Positions 17,093 through 27,930 of a stretch of DNA of 64,000 bases are shown here, piece by piece. The translations under genes and the position numbers were made by a program. The stretch spans positions 1,419,194 to 1,483,193 of the forward strand of contig NZ_JH992940.1 of the NCBI RefSeq assembly GCF_000315485.1, written 5' to 3'. The notes under the pieces were generated by a model, which saw nothing but the letters and a program-made list of their open reading frames with translations, searched no databases and was not told the origin of the DNA. Positions within the stretch are counted from its first letter, which is position 1. The number at the start of each line of letters is the position of its first letter. The stretch comes from Bacteroides oleiciplenus YIT 12058. GTDB taxonomy: Bacteria > Bacteroidota > Bacteroidia > Bacteroidales > Bacteroidaceae.

Positions 17093-18811
17093 CTACCATC
17101 CTGTATTTTGTTTCAAATTAGAATTCTTAAAGACTTCCTCCTGAGATATGGGATATAGATACATCTTATCCTCCCATTTGCGCTCTTGTACTTTACTCTT
17201 CGTGTACAAGAACCCGTCTGTTACTTTCTGTATCGTTACTCCATAAATTTCTTTTACCACTTCTCCGATTTTCCACCGGCGGATATCCCAGAAACGATGA
17301 TCCTCAAATGCCAGTTCTATGCGGCGCTCACTACGAATGCGCAGTGTGAAAGCTTCCCCTTGCTCCGTTACGGACGGCATATTAGCCGCAAAACGTATTT
17401 GATTGAGAGCTTCGCGTGCCGATATTGGATGTGTGCCGTCTGTATAGTCCGAACCTTGCCATTCATTCATGGCTTCAGCATAATTAAGTAATATTTCAGC
17501 ATAGCGGAATATTACAAAATGATGGGGTTGCGAAATCGGTTTGGCAGGTGATAATGACACTGTCTCATTCATATACTTCCGCAAATAATATCCGGTCAAA
17601 GAAGCACCTTCAATAGGATAAGCATTCTTTCCACCTACAAAGGTTTCTATCGCATTCTTCATGAATACAGAACCATTGTATAATATGGTTGTATATAAAC
17701 GTGGATCACGGGTATTTCGTCCTTCCGCATCGACGTACATATTCTGAATATGTTCCGGATTGTTCCAATCAAAAGCCACCCCATCCGCCATCTCAAATGC
17801 ATCCACTAAATTTTGGGTCGGAGTGTTTCCACTATTTCCACCCTCAAAGCCAATGGGCAGGTTATAACCTTCAAAAGAACTGGTACTTCCATTGCGTTTC
17901 ACAAATATAAGTTGCTTAGACTTAAGTATATCATGTCCGCCTCTGGCGTCATACAAAGGATCATCCTCTATATTCGGCAATGAATACCAATTCTCTTTGA
18001 TTATGGCATAAGCAGCCGTAGCAGCTTTTTCCCATTTCTCTTTATCAGCTTCAGGATTATGCAACTTACTTGCCGCATACAAAAGGGCACGCGATTTCAA
18101 AGCCATTACCATACCACGAGTCACACGACCTGTTTCACCCAATCCATAGTCATTCCATTCGGACTCGGGAACAGTGGTTCCCGGTGCATCTTGTGTAATG
18201 GGAAGACCTGGAACAATGTCGTCGCATTCCCTGATAATGAAGTCAATCACATCCGCGAATTTCGTCTTCTCAACAGAGTTGATTTCCTCAACCGTATAAG
18301 TACGAGTCAGGAGAGGAATATCCCCATACCTTTTACATAATTCAAAAAAATAAAAAGCACGAAGCGCACGTACCTCATATACATAGCGTTTGGCACGTCT
18401 CAGGTTTTCTTCATAGTCCTCATTCCATTTAAAGTACTCAAGTTTCTCCAAAGAGTAGTTTTCCAGAAATGAATTGGCAGAGCGGATGGCAGTATACAAA
18501 TCACCCCACACATCATCTATGGTGTTAAGCGGTCCCCATGCATTATCATATACATCGTAAACCTTACTATTGCTCCATGTGAACACAGCATTGTCCGTTG
18601 CCGCTTCGCGTAAAGCGCCACCTCCCATTACTCCAAAATCCTGTGGCAAGAAAGAATAAACATAAGCCACCAATTTATTTACATTATTAAAATCATATGT
18701 ATAAGCTCCTTCCTTCGTTATGTCCGTAGCTTCTTCCAAATCTAAGAAATCACAGCCAGACAGCGAAAGTGATATACATATAAAAGCAATATATTTCTTA
18801 AACATAATCAT
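17093..18811 (-). CDS. SusD/RagB-family glycan-binding lipoprotein (second pair)
   Basis: The 572-residue product has a lipoprotein signal (FICISLSLSGC, lipidated Cys20). SusD features include an N-terminal TPR-like region (RSANSFLENYS), the central RALLYAASKLHNPEA segment and a C-terminal RSERRIELAFEDHRFWDIRR block, a hallmark of the family. It caps the SusC barrel encoded immediately upstream (seven-base gap) and binds the glycan at the cell surface. The start may be Met3 (18805). Confidence 0.95.
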   Translation of the reverse strand: MIMFKKYIAFICISLSLSGCDFLDLEEATDITKEGAYTYDFNNVNKLVAYVYSFLPQDFGVMGGGALREAATDNAVFTWSNSKVYDVYDNAWGPLNTIDDVWGDLYTAIRSANSFLENYSLEKLEYFKWNEDYEENLRRAKRYVYEVRALRAFYFFELCKRYGDIPLLTRTYTVEEINSVEKTKFADVIDFIIRECDDIVPGLPITQDAPGTTVPESEWNDYGLGETGRVTRGMVMALKSRALLYAASKLHNPEADKEKWEKAATAAYAIIKENWYSLPNIEDDPLYDARGGHDILKSKQLIFVKRNGSTSSFEGYNLPIGFEGGNSGNTPTQNLVDAFEMADGVAFDWNNPEHIQNMYVDAEGRNTRDPRLYTTILYNGSVFMKNAIETFVGGKNAYPIEGASLTGYYLRKYMNETVSLSPAKPISQPHHFVIFRYAEILLNYAEAMNEWQGSDYTDGTHPISAREALNQIRFAANMPSVTEQGEAFTLRIRSERRIELAFEDHRFWDIRRWKIGEVVKEIYGVTIQKVTDGFLYTKSKVQERKWEDKMYLYPISQEEVFKNSNLKQNTGW

Positions 18812-18818
18812 GTACTTT

Positions 18819-21578
18819 TTAGAATTTTACATTAAAACCGAAATAGATAGAAAGCATATCCGGATAGTTAACACTCAGATCCTCACAATTCGAATACTTC
18901 ACATGATCCAATGAAAACACATTGTTAGCACGCGCAAAAACCTGACAGGCTTCCATCTTCATCTTCTTTATCCACTGTTGCGGCAAGTTATAATATACAT
19001 TCAGATTACGTAGCTTCAAGTATGAGCCATTAACCAGCCACTGGGTACTATTTTGAAAGTTATTACTTGTATTCAGAGTTGTCAGGCGGGGAAGATTGGC
19101 TATATCTTTCGTCTCTTCCGTCCAACGTATATTGTCGTCCATATACCAAGTGGAAATATTGGTATTATTGCGTAAAGGCCAATATACATTTGCCGTATTC
19201 AATATTTTGCTGTATCCGCCAACACCCTGAAACAGCATATCCACTCCAAAGCCTTTATATTCGAATCCCAGATTGATACCATAATATAATTGGGGAATCA
19301 TAGAAGAATGTCCGATAGCAATCCGGTCATTATCATCTATCTTCTGATCATTATTCTGATCTTTATACTTGATGTCACCGGGGCGTACATCCGAGAATGT
19401 TTGTGTAGGGCTTTTCGCTATATCCTCTACATCGCGAAAGTATCCAATTGCTTCCAAACCAAATATCTGGCCGACAGGATATCCCTTAGCAGATAAATAA
19501 GAATAGGGTTTATATCCTTCTCCATTCTCCACTATTTTCGTTTTGGCATAAGACAAATTGGCTCCTGCATGATAACTGAAATCTTTCTTTGCACCATTCC
19601 AGTTCAGAGCCAGTTCAAATCCTTTGGTATCAACAGCTCCCGTAAAGGTCTTGGCTATTTCTATACCCAATGCCGAAGAGACCAGATTGGCACCGTCAAC
19701 CAGAATATTTCTTCTACGATCCATAAAATAATCGGCAGTGAAAGTCAAGTTTTTGAACAGACGCATGTCCAAACCTACATTGTATTTGTCGGAGATTTCG
19801 CATGACATATCAGAAATGGCCAGCCGACCTTCTTTCAAACCACTTTGCGTACCTCCTGCATCATTCGTCACAAAACCGGCACCACCTACCCAGTACTGAC
19901 GGTCTAAATAATAGTCAAAGCCATCATAACCAGAGCGCCCCCATGATGCACGGAGTTTCAGCAAATCGATGAAAGACGCAGACTCCATGAATGATTCGTT
20001 CGAAAGAATCCAACCGGTCGAAATTGCCGGATAAGTACGGAAACGGTCCCCTTTAGGTAATACACTGGTTCCGCTATGATTCACCACTACATCCAATAAA
20101 TAGCGATTGGCATAGCTATAACCGGCAGAGGCTGTAATATACTGACGATAGCGTGATTGTGCCTTACCAGTTGGGGTCAACGACTCCTGGCGATACAGAC
20201 CTGATGCTGTAATGGAGTGTTTTCCAAAGGTACAGTCATAAACAACTTTAGCTTCCAGGTTAGCACGTATATACTGGTCAGCCAGTCCTTTATTGTCAAC
20301 TGTCAAAGCCTTATCATCTCCGAAACGTTCAGTGTTAATCTGATATTCGCCAGTTTCCGGATTCAATACCGAGGAATTAATCTCGTACAGGAAGTTCTTG
20401 CTTCCAGTCTCCTGATAAGTTGCACTATTATCATAAGAAACAGCCATCTCTGCACTCAACCCTTTTGTTATTACCGACAAATTCTGTATAATCCGTAAAT
20501 CAGCTTGCAACATACGCTGATTCTCCTTATAATATCCGACATCGGCAATGCGCGCAATCGGGTTATCATTATACACAGTATTGCTACCCCAGTAACCATT
20601 GCTTGTCCTGACGGGGAAAGCGGCAGAAGGAGTTTTATATAAACCTGAGAAAATCTTATCTTCTGCCGTGTTGGGGCGTTTCCGCTCATATAACATTCCC
20701 AGCATGGTCAGTTTAGCCATTGTGGTGGAGGTGACCTCCACATCCAAATTCATCCGGAAATTCAGATTATACTTCTTCATTTGTGTATTATAACGATCAG
20801 AATAATCGGTATAAGCTGAATTCAGTATTCCATAATCGTTTTTATAGCTCAACATGGTGAAATACCGGAGACGCTTACCTCCGCCCTGAAATGTAAAGTC
20901 CGCCTGATTGTTAAAAGACTGGTTTCTCAACCCCTCACCAAGCCAATCCGTATCAGCATAGAGATCGCGGTTGCTCCCATCCCTAAAAGCCTCCAAATGG
21001 GCATTGGTATACTGTGGCTGCAATCCATCCAGCAACAATGCTTCATTTTTAGCCTGAGCATAAGTATAGGCATCGACAAACTTAGGTTGATTTATAGGAA
21101 GTCCCATACCAAACCGATAGTTCACATCAATACTCATTTTAGCTTCTTTTCCACGCTTTGTGGTAATGACGACCACACCATTCGCTCCTCTCGGTCCCCA
21201 TATAGCTGTAGCTGCACCATCCTTCAATACGGAAACAGACTCTATTTCCGCCACATTCAGGTACTCTAATGGACGGGGAAATCCATCGACTATAATCAGT
21301 GGCTCCGCCCCATTCAGCGAACCTCTGCCACGTACAATCAATTTTGCATTATCAGTCCAACCTGTCTGTTGCAGTACACTCAATCCCGGTAATAAACCAT
21401 ATAATGTATTATAAGGATTAGGGGTGGAATTCTTTTCCAATTCTTCTGATGTCACTGTAGAGACAGCCGACGTCTGACGTTCATCAAACTTTGTTTTTGT
21501 CTTAATATTGCCATCAGCCATTGCCGAAACAGAATATAATAAAGCTATTCCGACTATATATACATTTTTCCTATTCAT
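18819..21578 (-). CDS. Short SusC/RagA TonB-dependent outer-membrane transporter (second pair)
   Basis: The 919-residue product has a signal peptide and goes almost directly into the plug domain: LPGLSVLQQTGWTDNAKLIV, PLIIVDGFPRP, and ESVSVLKDGAATAIWGPRGA followed by GVVVITTKRGK. The usual N-terminal CarboxypepD_reg-like domain is missing, which makes it about 100-150 residues shorter than the first SusC (1054). The beta-barrel and a C-terminal aromatic ending (FGFNVKF) are complete. It would import oligosaccharides with TonB energy together with the adjacent SusD. Confidence 0.93.
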   Translation of the reverse strand: MNRKNVYIVGIALLYSVSAMADGNIKTKTKFDERQTSAVSTVTSEELEKNSTPNPYNTLYGLLPGLSVLQQTGWTDNAKLIVRGRGSLNGAEPLIIVDGFPRPLEYLNVAEIESVSVLKDGAATAIWGPRGANGVVVITTKRGKEAKMSIDVNYRFGMGLPINQPKFVDAYTYAQAKNEALLLDGLQPQYTNAHLEAFRDGSNRDLYADTDWLGEGLRNQSFNNQADFTFQGGGKRLRYFTMLSYKNDYGILNSAYTDYSDRYNTQMKKYNLNFRMNLDVEVTSTTMAKLTMLGMLYERKRPNTAEDKIFSGLYKTPSAAFPVRTSNGYWGSNTVYNDNPIARIADVGYYKENQRMLQADLRIIQNLSVITKGLSAEMAVSYDNSATYQETGSKNFLYEINSSVLNPETGEYQINTERFGDDKALTVDNKGLADQYIRANLEAKVVYDCTFGKHSITASGLYRQESLTPTGKAQSRYRQYITASAGYSYANRYLLDVVVNHSGTSVLPKGDRFRTYPAISTGWILSNESFMESASFIDLLKLRASWGRSGYDGFDYYLDRQYWVGGAGFVTNDAGGTQSGLKEGRLAISDMSCEISDKYNVGLDMRLFKNLTFTADYFMDRRRNILVDGANLVSSALGIEIAKTFTGAVDTKGFELALNWNGAKKDFSYHAGANLSYAKTKIVENGEGYKPYSYLSAKGYPVGQIFGLEAIGYFRDVEDIAKSPTQTFSDVRPGDIKYKDQNNDQKIDDNDRIAIGHSSMIPQLYYGINLGFEYKGFGVDMLFQGVGGYSKILNTANVYWPLRNNTNISTWYMDDNIRWTEETKDIANLPRLTTLNTSNNFQNSTQWLVNGSYLKLRNLNVYYNLPQQWIKKMKMEACQVFARANNVFSLDHVKYSNCEDLSVNYPDMLSIYFGFNVKF

Positions 21579-21609
21579 AAGTTTTCAATGTTTCTAATTA
21601 GATTTATTC

Positions 21610-23424
21610 TTATTCCCAACCCGGATTCTGTACAAGTCCATACTTCTTGTTTATTTCACCTTGAGGAATAGGAATCAGAAAATAACGATTATCCCAGCGC
21701 TCTATATATACACGTTTATGCAACATATCATATCTCACCTCATACGAAAGCTTATCATTTTCTTTGGTTATTCTTAATCTATGAAGTTTCGCTTTCAGAT
21801 AGTCATCTCTCTTCCATCGGTTTATATCAAAATAGCGTACTTCTTCAAATCCAAACTCAACAGCACGTTCATGCAGAATAGCTTCGCGCAACTTCTCACC
21901 TGGCGTGACGATGCTTTCATCCAGTCCCGGCATCTCCACACGATTACGTACCAGCTTCACATAATCATAGGCTGTTCTTCCGAATTTATCCGGAGTTGTA
22001 GCAATTCCCAATTCATTCATTGCTTCAGCTATATTCAGGTAAATCTCAGGCAAGCGCAACAATGGACAGGAATAGAATTTCTTCCTCATTTCAGTACCCA
22101 AGTCACGCTGAAATTTACGCATGCCATATCCGTTATACGCATTTTTCTGGAAAGAAGAAACACTGGAACCTTCACATGATTCACGACCACCTAACCAGAC
22201 TTCAGCTGTACGTGCTCCCCATTTATCACCGTTTACAATCAGAGTTTCATACATCCGGATGTCACGAACCGATTTTCCTTTATCATCAAAAAACGGATTG
22301 GCTCTATGGACTGGATTATCCCAACTAAATGGAGTTCCATCTGCCATTTCAAACATATCCGCATAATTTCCGGTAACTCCGCTCGTTCCAAACTTGATTT
22401 GCTGGAAAGACTTGCTATTGGCGTCATACGTGACAAAACGATGGGAAACAATAAGGCACTCTCTATTACAACGATTGAAGTATGCCGCTGCAAAATCATC
22501 TCTCGGATTACCTGTATCAACTAAACGGTAGTAATCGCCTTTAGCTTGGTTTGCTTCCAAAAAAGCCAATCCTGCGTCTAAAGCATCCTTCCAGCGTGAA
22601 GCATCATAATTACCATACCAAGTATATAATTTATCAGACGCTTCTCCTTCTCTGAAAGGAGTTGCAAAGTTAAACAACGGGCTTGCAACAAATAGTCGAA
22701 CCCGTGATTTCAGAGCTAAAGCGGCAGCAGCAGTCATACGGCCTTCGTCCGCTTCTTCTACGCTCCACGGAAGAACCTTAGCTGTAGCATCCGCTATTGA
22801 ATCGATTTTGGCAACAGTTTCTTTGACAGTCATACGGGTACAAGTCATATCATCATCTGCTTTATAAGCATGATCAATCCATGGCATTCCACCATAGTGA
22901 CGCAGCATTTGAGAATAATGAAATGCTATAATAAGAGCTGCCTCAGCCTTACGGACTTCTTTTTCCTGAGCAGACATATCCGGTACTTTATCCACATTTT
23001 CTAAGTAAATCCATGCTTTGCGAATGCCATACATGGGCGAGCAGGCAGCAGCTTCTTCAGTAGTGCCAGCCGGGTCCAAGCGATAAGGAAACTGACCATT
23101 GTCTATCGCAGTCAATGTACCATTATAATATCCTTGTGCACCGGCTGCCTTTGTGTTTTCACCCAAATCCGTGATAGTCTCCAAAGTACCCCATGATAAT
23201 CTGCCATCAGTAGGTAAATAATCTGGCAATGAGTGATATACTTCCGCCAAAGCCTGTTCTGCATATTTCTTGGAAGAAAAAACCGTATCAATAGTCACAT
23301 CCGTACTAATTGGCTTTTCCAAGAAAGCATTACCAAATTTCAAATCTTCGCACCCTGCCAATATGAATAAGAAACAGGCGGAAAGGAGTCCTATATATTT
23401 AAATTTCAGTTTCATGTCATTCAT
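21610..23424 (-). CDS. SusD/RagB-family glycan-binding lipoprotein (first pair)
   Basis: The 604-residue product has a lipoprotein signal (LFILAGCE). It shows the SusD pattern: KAWIYLENVDKVPDMSAQEK with TPR-like helices, ALALKSRVRLFVASPLFNFA in the middle, and HERAVEFGFEEVRYFDINRW near the C terminus. It pairs with the 1054-residue SusC five bases upstream. Met1 (23424) or Met4 (23415) may be the start. The two SusD proteins differ strongly, suggesting that the pairs recognise different parts of the glycan. Confidence 0.95.
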   Translation of the reverse strand: MNDMKLKFKYIGLLSACFLFILAGCEDLKFGNAFLEKPISTDVTIDTVFSSKKYAEQALAEVYHSLPDYLPTDGRLSWGTLETITDLGENTKAAGAQGYYNGTLTAIDNGQFPYRLDPAGTTEEAAACSPMYGIRKAWIYLENVDKVPDMSAQEKEVRKAEAALIIAFHYSQMLRHYGGMPWIDHAYKADDDMTCTRMTVKETVAKIDSIADATAKVLPWSVEEADEGRMTAAAALALKSRVRLFVASPLFNFATPFREGEASDKLYTWYGNYDASRWKDALDAGLAFLEANQAKGDYYRLVDTGNPRDDFAAAYFNRCNRECLIVSHRFVTYDANSKSFQQIKFGTSGVTGNYADMFEMADGTPFSWDNPVHRANPFFDDKGKSVRDIRMYETLIVNGDKWGARTAEVWLGGRESCEGSSVSSFQKNAYNGYGMRKFQRDLGTEMRKKFYSCPLLRLPEIYLNIAEAMNELGIATTPDKFGRTAYDYVKLVRNRVEMPGLDESIVTPGEKLREAILHERAVEFGFEEVRYFDINRWKRDDYLKAKLHRLRITKENDKLSYEVRYDMLHKRVYIERWDNRYFLIPIPQGEINKKYGLVQNPGWE

Positions 23425-23428
23425 TTAT

Positions 23429-26400
23429 TTAGAAAGTAATATTAACACCTAAATTATAAGTCTTGGTAATAGGATAGGTATCTTGATTATTGGGTTTACA
23501 TTCCGGATCCATAATACCAAATTTATCAAAAGTCAACAGATTATACCCAGATAATTTAAGCCCCAATTTACTGATACCTATTTTCTTCAACACCTGTATA
23601 TCTGTAAACTCATACCCGATTGTCACGGATTTCAATCTTAAATAAGAGCCATCCTTAACCCATAAAGTAGATTGCTTGCTATTATGCGACAAACTATTCT
23701 CAGAAAATCGGGGCATAGTTGCCGTCTCTGCTGTTTCGGGTGTCCAACGATTTTCTACATGATAAGAGAATAAGCCTAATGATTGCCCACCTCCATTACC
23801 GAAAGGCGTTCTGAATTCATTGGCCAATACAAGCGAACGATCTGTAACTCCCAACCAGTTCATTGTGAGGAACCACCCTTTGTAATTCACTCCATAATTC
23901 AAGCCGAATGTATAGGCGGGCCGGGTCGGATACCCTATTTCACGTTGGTCGTCCGTATCGATCACATCATCGCCATTCAAATCCTTATATTTCACATCAC
24001 CCGGATATACAGGTACTTTGGGGTCCGGCAATCCATCGATCAACGTCTTTCCATCTTCTTTAAAATCAGCAGTCGAATAAAAACCTTCAGATACATAGCC
24101 AAAGATAGCACCTACTGATTTTCCGGTACGCCATAAATAAGGTTCATTGGGTTCTATCTCATCTTGCTCCACAATTTTATTTTTTGAATATGATACATTG
24201 CCATTGGCCCAATAACGGAAATCATTAATCTTGTCTTCCCATTTCACTTCCACTTCATAGCCATGATTCTTCACACGTCCCATGTTCACCACCGGCAAAA
24301 GACTTGATGTTAAACTGGAGATCATTGGAATAGTGGAGCGACTAATTAAGATGTCCTTGCGATCTTCAAAGAAGATATCTGCTGTTATTTTAAGACGACT
24401 CTTCAAAAAATGAACGTCAATACCATAGTTTTGCTTTAAAGCGGTTTCCCAAGTCACATTCCGGTTTCCAAGACGCCTTTCTATCGCCGCGGGTGTCCAA
24501 TAAGTTGAATTATAACCAAAGTTATAGCCATGAGGATATCCTTTCCACGCCGTTTGATTACCTTGCTGATCCACTAAATAGGCATCTGATAAATAAAGAA
24601 AACGGTTATTATTCATATTATCATTTCCGACCAGCCCCACAGAAGCACGCAATTTTAAATAATCAACTACCTTTTGTTCCTTCATAAACGGCTCCTCCGA
24701 AATGATATAACCGATAGAGCCGGCGGGAAAAGCACCAAAACGTTTATCCGGAGCAAAATTCTCCGAACCATTGTAACCGAAATTGAACTCTGCCATATAG
24801 CGCGACTTATAATCATACGTCAAACGTCCGACAAGTCCTACATAGGCGGCAGGAACATCAGAGTACTGAGCCGGATAGTATTTCTTACTCTGATTATACA
24901 GCAACAATCCACCTACATTGTGATTGCCAAACTTACGATTGTAGCGCAAACTTGCCTCCAGATACCAATTACGCCCTCTTGTTGTCTCTTCATCAAAGGC
25001 CAGAAACGGAGTGGCGTAGTCATTCAGCACTCTATAGACAACGGTCTTGTTGTAATTGGGATCATCGGTCAGCGGATGGTCTGCTCCCGGCTGATACCCC
25101 TCCAACTCTGACTGGTAATGAGGTTCATATCGAATTGTTTGCGAACGTGTTCTGCTCTTCGAATAAGAATAGGATGTATTATAAGCTCCTTTTACCTCTA
25201 CAGAAAGCCCTTTAGTTATCATATCCAGCTTCTGAACCAGTGTCAAATCCATATTCATAGTGTTGGCCGTCTTATCTTTATAACCTAAATCATAAAAGCC
25301 TTTTAATACATTATTATTCATCAAAACCCCTTCGTATTTCTGAGGATTCATCACAATTAATTTCCCATCAATAACTCCCGGACTACAGAAAGGCTGTGAC
25401 AGATTACCAAAACCGGCTCCCTTAGGCTCATGAGTCACACCTACAATTCCACCAAGCCCCAACTTTAAGATGGTAGATTTCGTCAAGTCCAAATCCAGAT
25501 TAGCCAGATAATTATAACGGTTATAGGTATAATTATTCTTATAGTCCAGTTCCTCAAATTGACGAAACAAGCCATTCTGATATAGGAATCCCAATGAAAT
25601 AAAATAGCGTACCCTATCCGTACCTCCTGATATATTGAGATTATGCTGTGTCTGAATAGATGTCTTATTCAACAAATAATTCCTCCAATTCACATTGGGA
25701 TACATGATAGGTTCATCATTTAAGCGAAACCGTTCTAATACATAGTCATCAAATGAAGCTGCTTTCCCGTCATGCGCTTTCATTTCATTATGACATAGAG
25801 CATACGTATAACTATCCGCCATCTCCAACAAACGCGTAGGTTGTGTCAAACCGAAAGAAGAAGAAAGAGATATTTTCGCTTTTCCCTCTGCCCCCCGTTT
25901 AGTGGTTACAAGCACCACTCCGTTAGCACCACGTACACCAAACACAGCTGTAGCCGAAGCATCTTTTAATACACTGACACTTTCTATCTCATTAGGATCC
26001 ATCTGGAAAAAAGAACGTTCCACGCCGTCTACCAATATCAATGGCTGCGAACCGGCTTCCGTTAACGAACCTACTCCACGTACATAGATGGAAGGATCTT
26101 CAGCACCTGGTTGGCCGCTTGTAGATACTGAAGACAGACCGGTGATCTGACCGGCCAAGGCATTGGCGACACTTGCATTGGGCGAACGCAATAAAGCCTC
26201 ATTCTTTACAGATGAAATAGCTCCTGTCAATGTTTCCTTTTTCTGCACGCCATAAGCAACAACAGTTACTTCATTCAATTCATTAGCAACTTCAAGCAAA
26301 GTCACCTTTACATCTTTTTTACCTTTCAAAACCACTTCCTGCGTTTGGTAGCCAATAAAAGAAATCACCAAAACAGCTTTCTCCGGGTTAGGAACACTCA

Positions 26401-26593
26401 GTCTGAATTTCCCGTCAAGGTCAGTAATGACTCCCATAGAAGAATCTTTCAACTTTACATTTGCTCCTATTACTTCCAAACCACTTTCATCGTATACAAT
26501 ACCTTGTACTGTAGTAACCTGAGCATGTCCTACAAGTCCGGTACTGAGTAGAATCAGTAACCAGCCCCATTTAAGAATCATTTTTTGCATCAT
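23429..26593 (-). CDS. SusC/RagA TonB-linked outer-membrane transporter (first pair)
   Basis: The 1054-residue product has a signal peptide (ending GHAQ) and a CarboxypepD_reg-like domain (VQGIVYDESGLEVIGANVKL, about 28-115). It then has a TonB-box region, a plug (ANALAGQITGLSSVSTSGQP; VSVLKDASATAVFGVRGANG) and a large beta-barrel ending NLGVNITF. It imports oligosaccharides across the outer membrane. It follows the GH88 gene by 61 bases with no clear promoter in between, so it is probably read from the promoter at 27891. Met1, Met2 or Met5 may be the true start. Confidence 0.96.
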   Translation of the reverse strand: MMQKMILKWGWLLILLSTGLVGHAQVTTVQGIVYDESGLEVIGANVKLKDSSMGVITDLDGKFRLSVPNPEKAVLVISFIGYQTQEVVLKGKKDVKVTLLEVANELNEVTVVAYGVQKKETLTGAISSVKNEALLRSPNASVANALAGQITGLSSVSTSGQPGAEDPSIYVRGVGSLTEAGSQPLILVDGVERSFFQMDPNEIESVSVLKDASATAVFGVRGANGVVLVTTKRGAEGKAKISLSSSFGLTQPTRLLEMADSYTYALCHNEMKAHDGKAASFDDYVLERFRLNDEPIMYPNVNWRNYLLNKTSIQTQHNLNISGGTDRVRYFISLGFLYQNGLFRQFEELDYKNNYTYNRYNYLANLDLDLTKSTILKLGLGGIVGVTHEPKGAGFGNLSQPFCSPGVIDGKLIVMNPQKYEGVLMNNNVLKGFYDLGYKDKTANTMNMDLTLVQKLDMITKGLSVEVKGAYNTSYSYSKSRTRSQTIRYEPHYQSELEGYQPGADHPLTDDPNYNKTVVYRVLNDYATPFLAFDEETTRGRNWYLEASLRYNRKFGNHNVGGLLLYNQSKKYYPAQYSDVPAAYVGLVGRLTYDYKSRYMAEFNFGYNGSENFAPDKRFGAFPAGSIGYIISEEPFMKEQKVVDYLKLRASVGLVGNDNMNNNRFLYLSDAYLVDQQGNQTAWKGYPHGYNFGYNSTYWTPAAIERRLGNRNVTWETALKQNYGIDVHFLKSRLKITADIFFEDRKDILISRSTIPMISSLTSSLLPVVNMGRVKNHGYEVEVKWEDKINDFRYWANGNVSYSKNKIVEQDEIEPNEPYLWRTGKSVGAIFGYVSEGFYSTADFKEDGKTLIDGLPDPKVPVYPGDVKYKDLNGDDVIDTDDQREIGYPTRPAYTFGLNYGVNYKGWFLTMNWLGVTDRSLVLANEFRTPFGNGGGQSLGLFSYHVENRWTPETAETATMPRFSENSLSHNSKQSTLWVKDGSYLRLKSVTIGYEFTDIQVLKKIGISKLGLKLSGYNLLTFDKFGIMDPECKPNNQDTYPITKTYNLGVNITF

Positions 26594-26654
26594 AAAATTA
26601 GATTATGCATCTATCGTTTATGCAATAGACACGGTTAGTATAAAGATCAATTTT

Positions 26655-27863
26655 TCACTTTTCCAGATCACGCTTTCTCATCAATGCTTCCAGAAAATAA
26701 TAATCTGCATAATTCAAGGGAACATCTATCTCTTGTCCGTGAGGGATGCTTCCTACTGAATGTTTCAGTAGAAAGAAGCCATTCGTCCCTTCTTCGGCCC
26801 GATAAGCAGAAGTGCTCAACGTTTCTATTATCAGATCAGCAGTTTCTTTGTATTTTGTACCAGGAAGATAGGTGTCCAGTTCGTAGAGGGCAGAAGCTGT
26901 AATTGCCGCCGCTGAAACATCACGGGGTTCATTGGGGATATTCAATGCGTCATAATCCCAATAGGGTATTAAATCCGTCGGCAGGTTCTTATTAGTAAAA
27001 ATGAAATTGTAGATATTCTGTGCCTGCGTCAAGTATTTAGTGTTATATGTATAGCGATAACACATCGTGTAGCCATAAAGAGCCCAAGCTTGACCTCTGG
27101 CCCAAGCAGATTCATCTGCATATCCCTGCGCAGTTTGTTTACTTCTCACCTCCCCGGTCTCAGGATCATAATCAACTACATGGTAACTACTATAATCGGC
27201 ACGAAAATGATTCTGTAGAGTCTTGTCTGCATGACTGACTGCCATAGTATAATAGACTGAATCTCCTGTCAGGCGTGCTGCCTCAAACAGGATTTCCAAG
27301 TTCATCATATTGTCAATAATAACCGGGCATTTCCAGCCTCGCTTGGCTTGCCAGCCTCTATCCGCATCCCATGATTGAAATATTCCTGCTTTCTCACGAA
27401 AACGAGTGGAGAGGGATTTTGCTGCCTGCACAATTATCGGACGATAATCCATTCCTCCTACCCTCATGCCATTCAAAAAGCTACATCCAACCATGAATCC
27501 TACATCATGATGCCAAGTCAGATATTGAACAGAATCTAATGCTTCGGTATACTTCACCGCCAGAGTTTTCCATTCCTCATCTTCCGTCAAATCATATAAA
27601 TGCCATATACTTCCCGGAAAAAAGCCACTGGTCCAGTCACTATAGGAGACATACACAATGTTTCCTTTCTTATCCAGTGTACGAGGATTCAGAACCTCCT
27701 TGCTGTTCTCCTCTATTAATTTGACTTGTGATGAATACTGCGCAACAGCATTCCTGATATTATCAGGAAGAATACCTTCTACTACAACAGTTTTTGGTCT
27801 ACACCCTCCTAACATAAATAACAAAAATCCGACTAATGCCAACAAAGAGTTTTTCATATACAA
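26655..27863 (-). CDS. GH88 unsaturated glucuronyl hydrolase lipoprotein
   Basis: The 402-residue product has a lipoprotein signal (LLFMLGGCR). The alpha/alpha-barrel of GH88 is marked by VSYSDWTSGFFPGSIWHLYD, YLTWHHDVGFMVGCS (Asp about 120) and CPVIIDNMMNLEILFEA (Asp about 183), then DESAWARGQAWALYGY. The two Asp residues drive hydration of the 4,5-double bond. It removes the unsaturated uronic acid left by polysaccharide lyases, so it is the logical partner of the PL8 domain. It is the first gene of the leftward train. Confidence 0.93.
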   Translation of the reverse strand: MYMKNSLLALVGFLLFMLGGCRPKTVVVEGILPDNIRNAVAQYSSQVKLIEENSKEVLNPRTLDKKGNIVYVSYSDWTSGFFPGSIWHLYDLTEDEEWKTLAVKYTEALDSVQYLTWHHDVGFMVGCSFLNGMRVGGMDYRPIIVQAAKSLSTRFREKAGIFQSWDADRGWQAKRGWKCPVIIDNMMNLEILFEAARLTGDSVYYTMAVSHADKTLQNHFRADYSSYHVVDYDPETGEVRSKQTAQGYADESAWARGQAWALYGYTMCYRYTYNTKYLTQAQNIYNFIFTNKNLPTDLIPYWDYDALNIPNEPRDVSAAAITASALYELDTYLPGTKYKETADLIIETLSTSAYRAEEGTNGFFLLKHSVGSIPHGQEIDVPLNYADYYFLEALMRKRDLEK

Positions 27864-27890
27864 ATTATTAATTAAACTAAATGGTATTGC

Positions 27891-27898
27891 AAAGGTAG
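27891..27898 (-). promoter_or_regulatory. Main promoter -7 box of the leftward polysaccharide operon
   Basis: TACCTTTG on the minus strand, 28 bases before the GH88 start, fits TAnnTTTG. The -33 region shows no exact TTTG, as expected for an activator-dependent promoter. It would drive about 19 kb down to the metallophosphoesterase. Confidence 0.55.
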
Positions 27899-27930
27899 AC
27901 TACCCATAAGAACAGAACTGTAGCGAGTAT

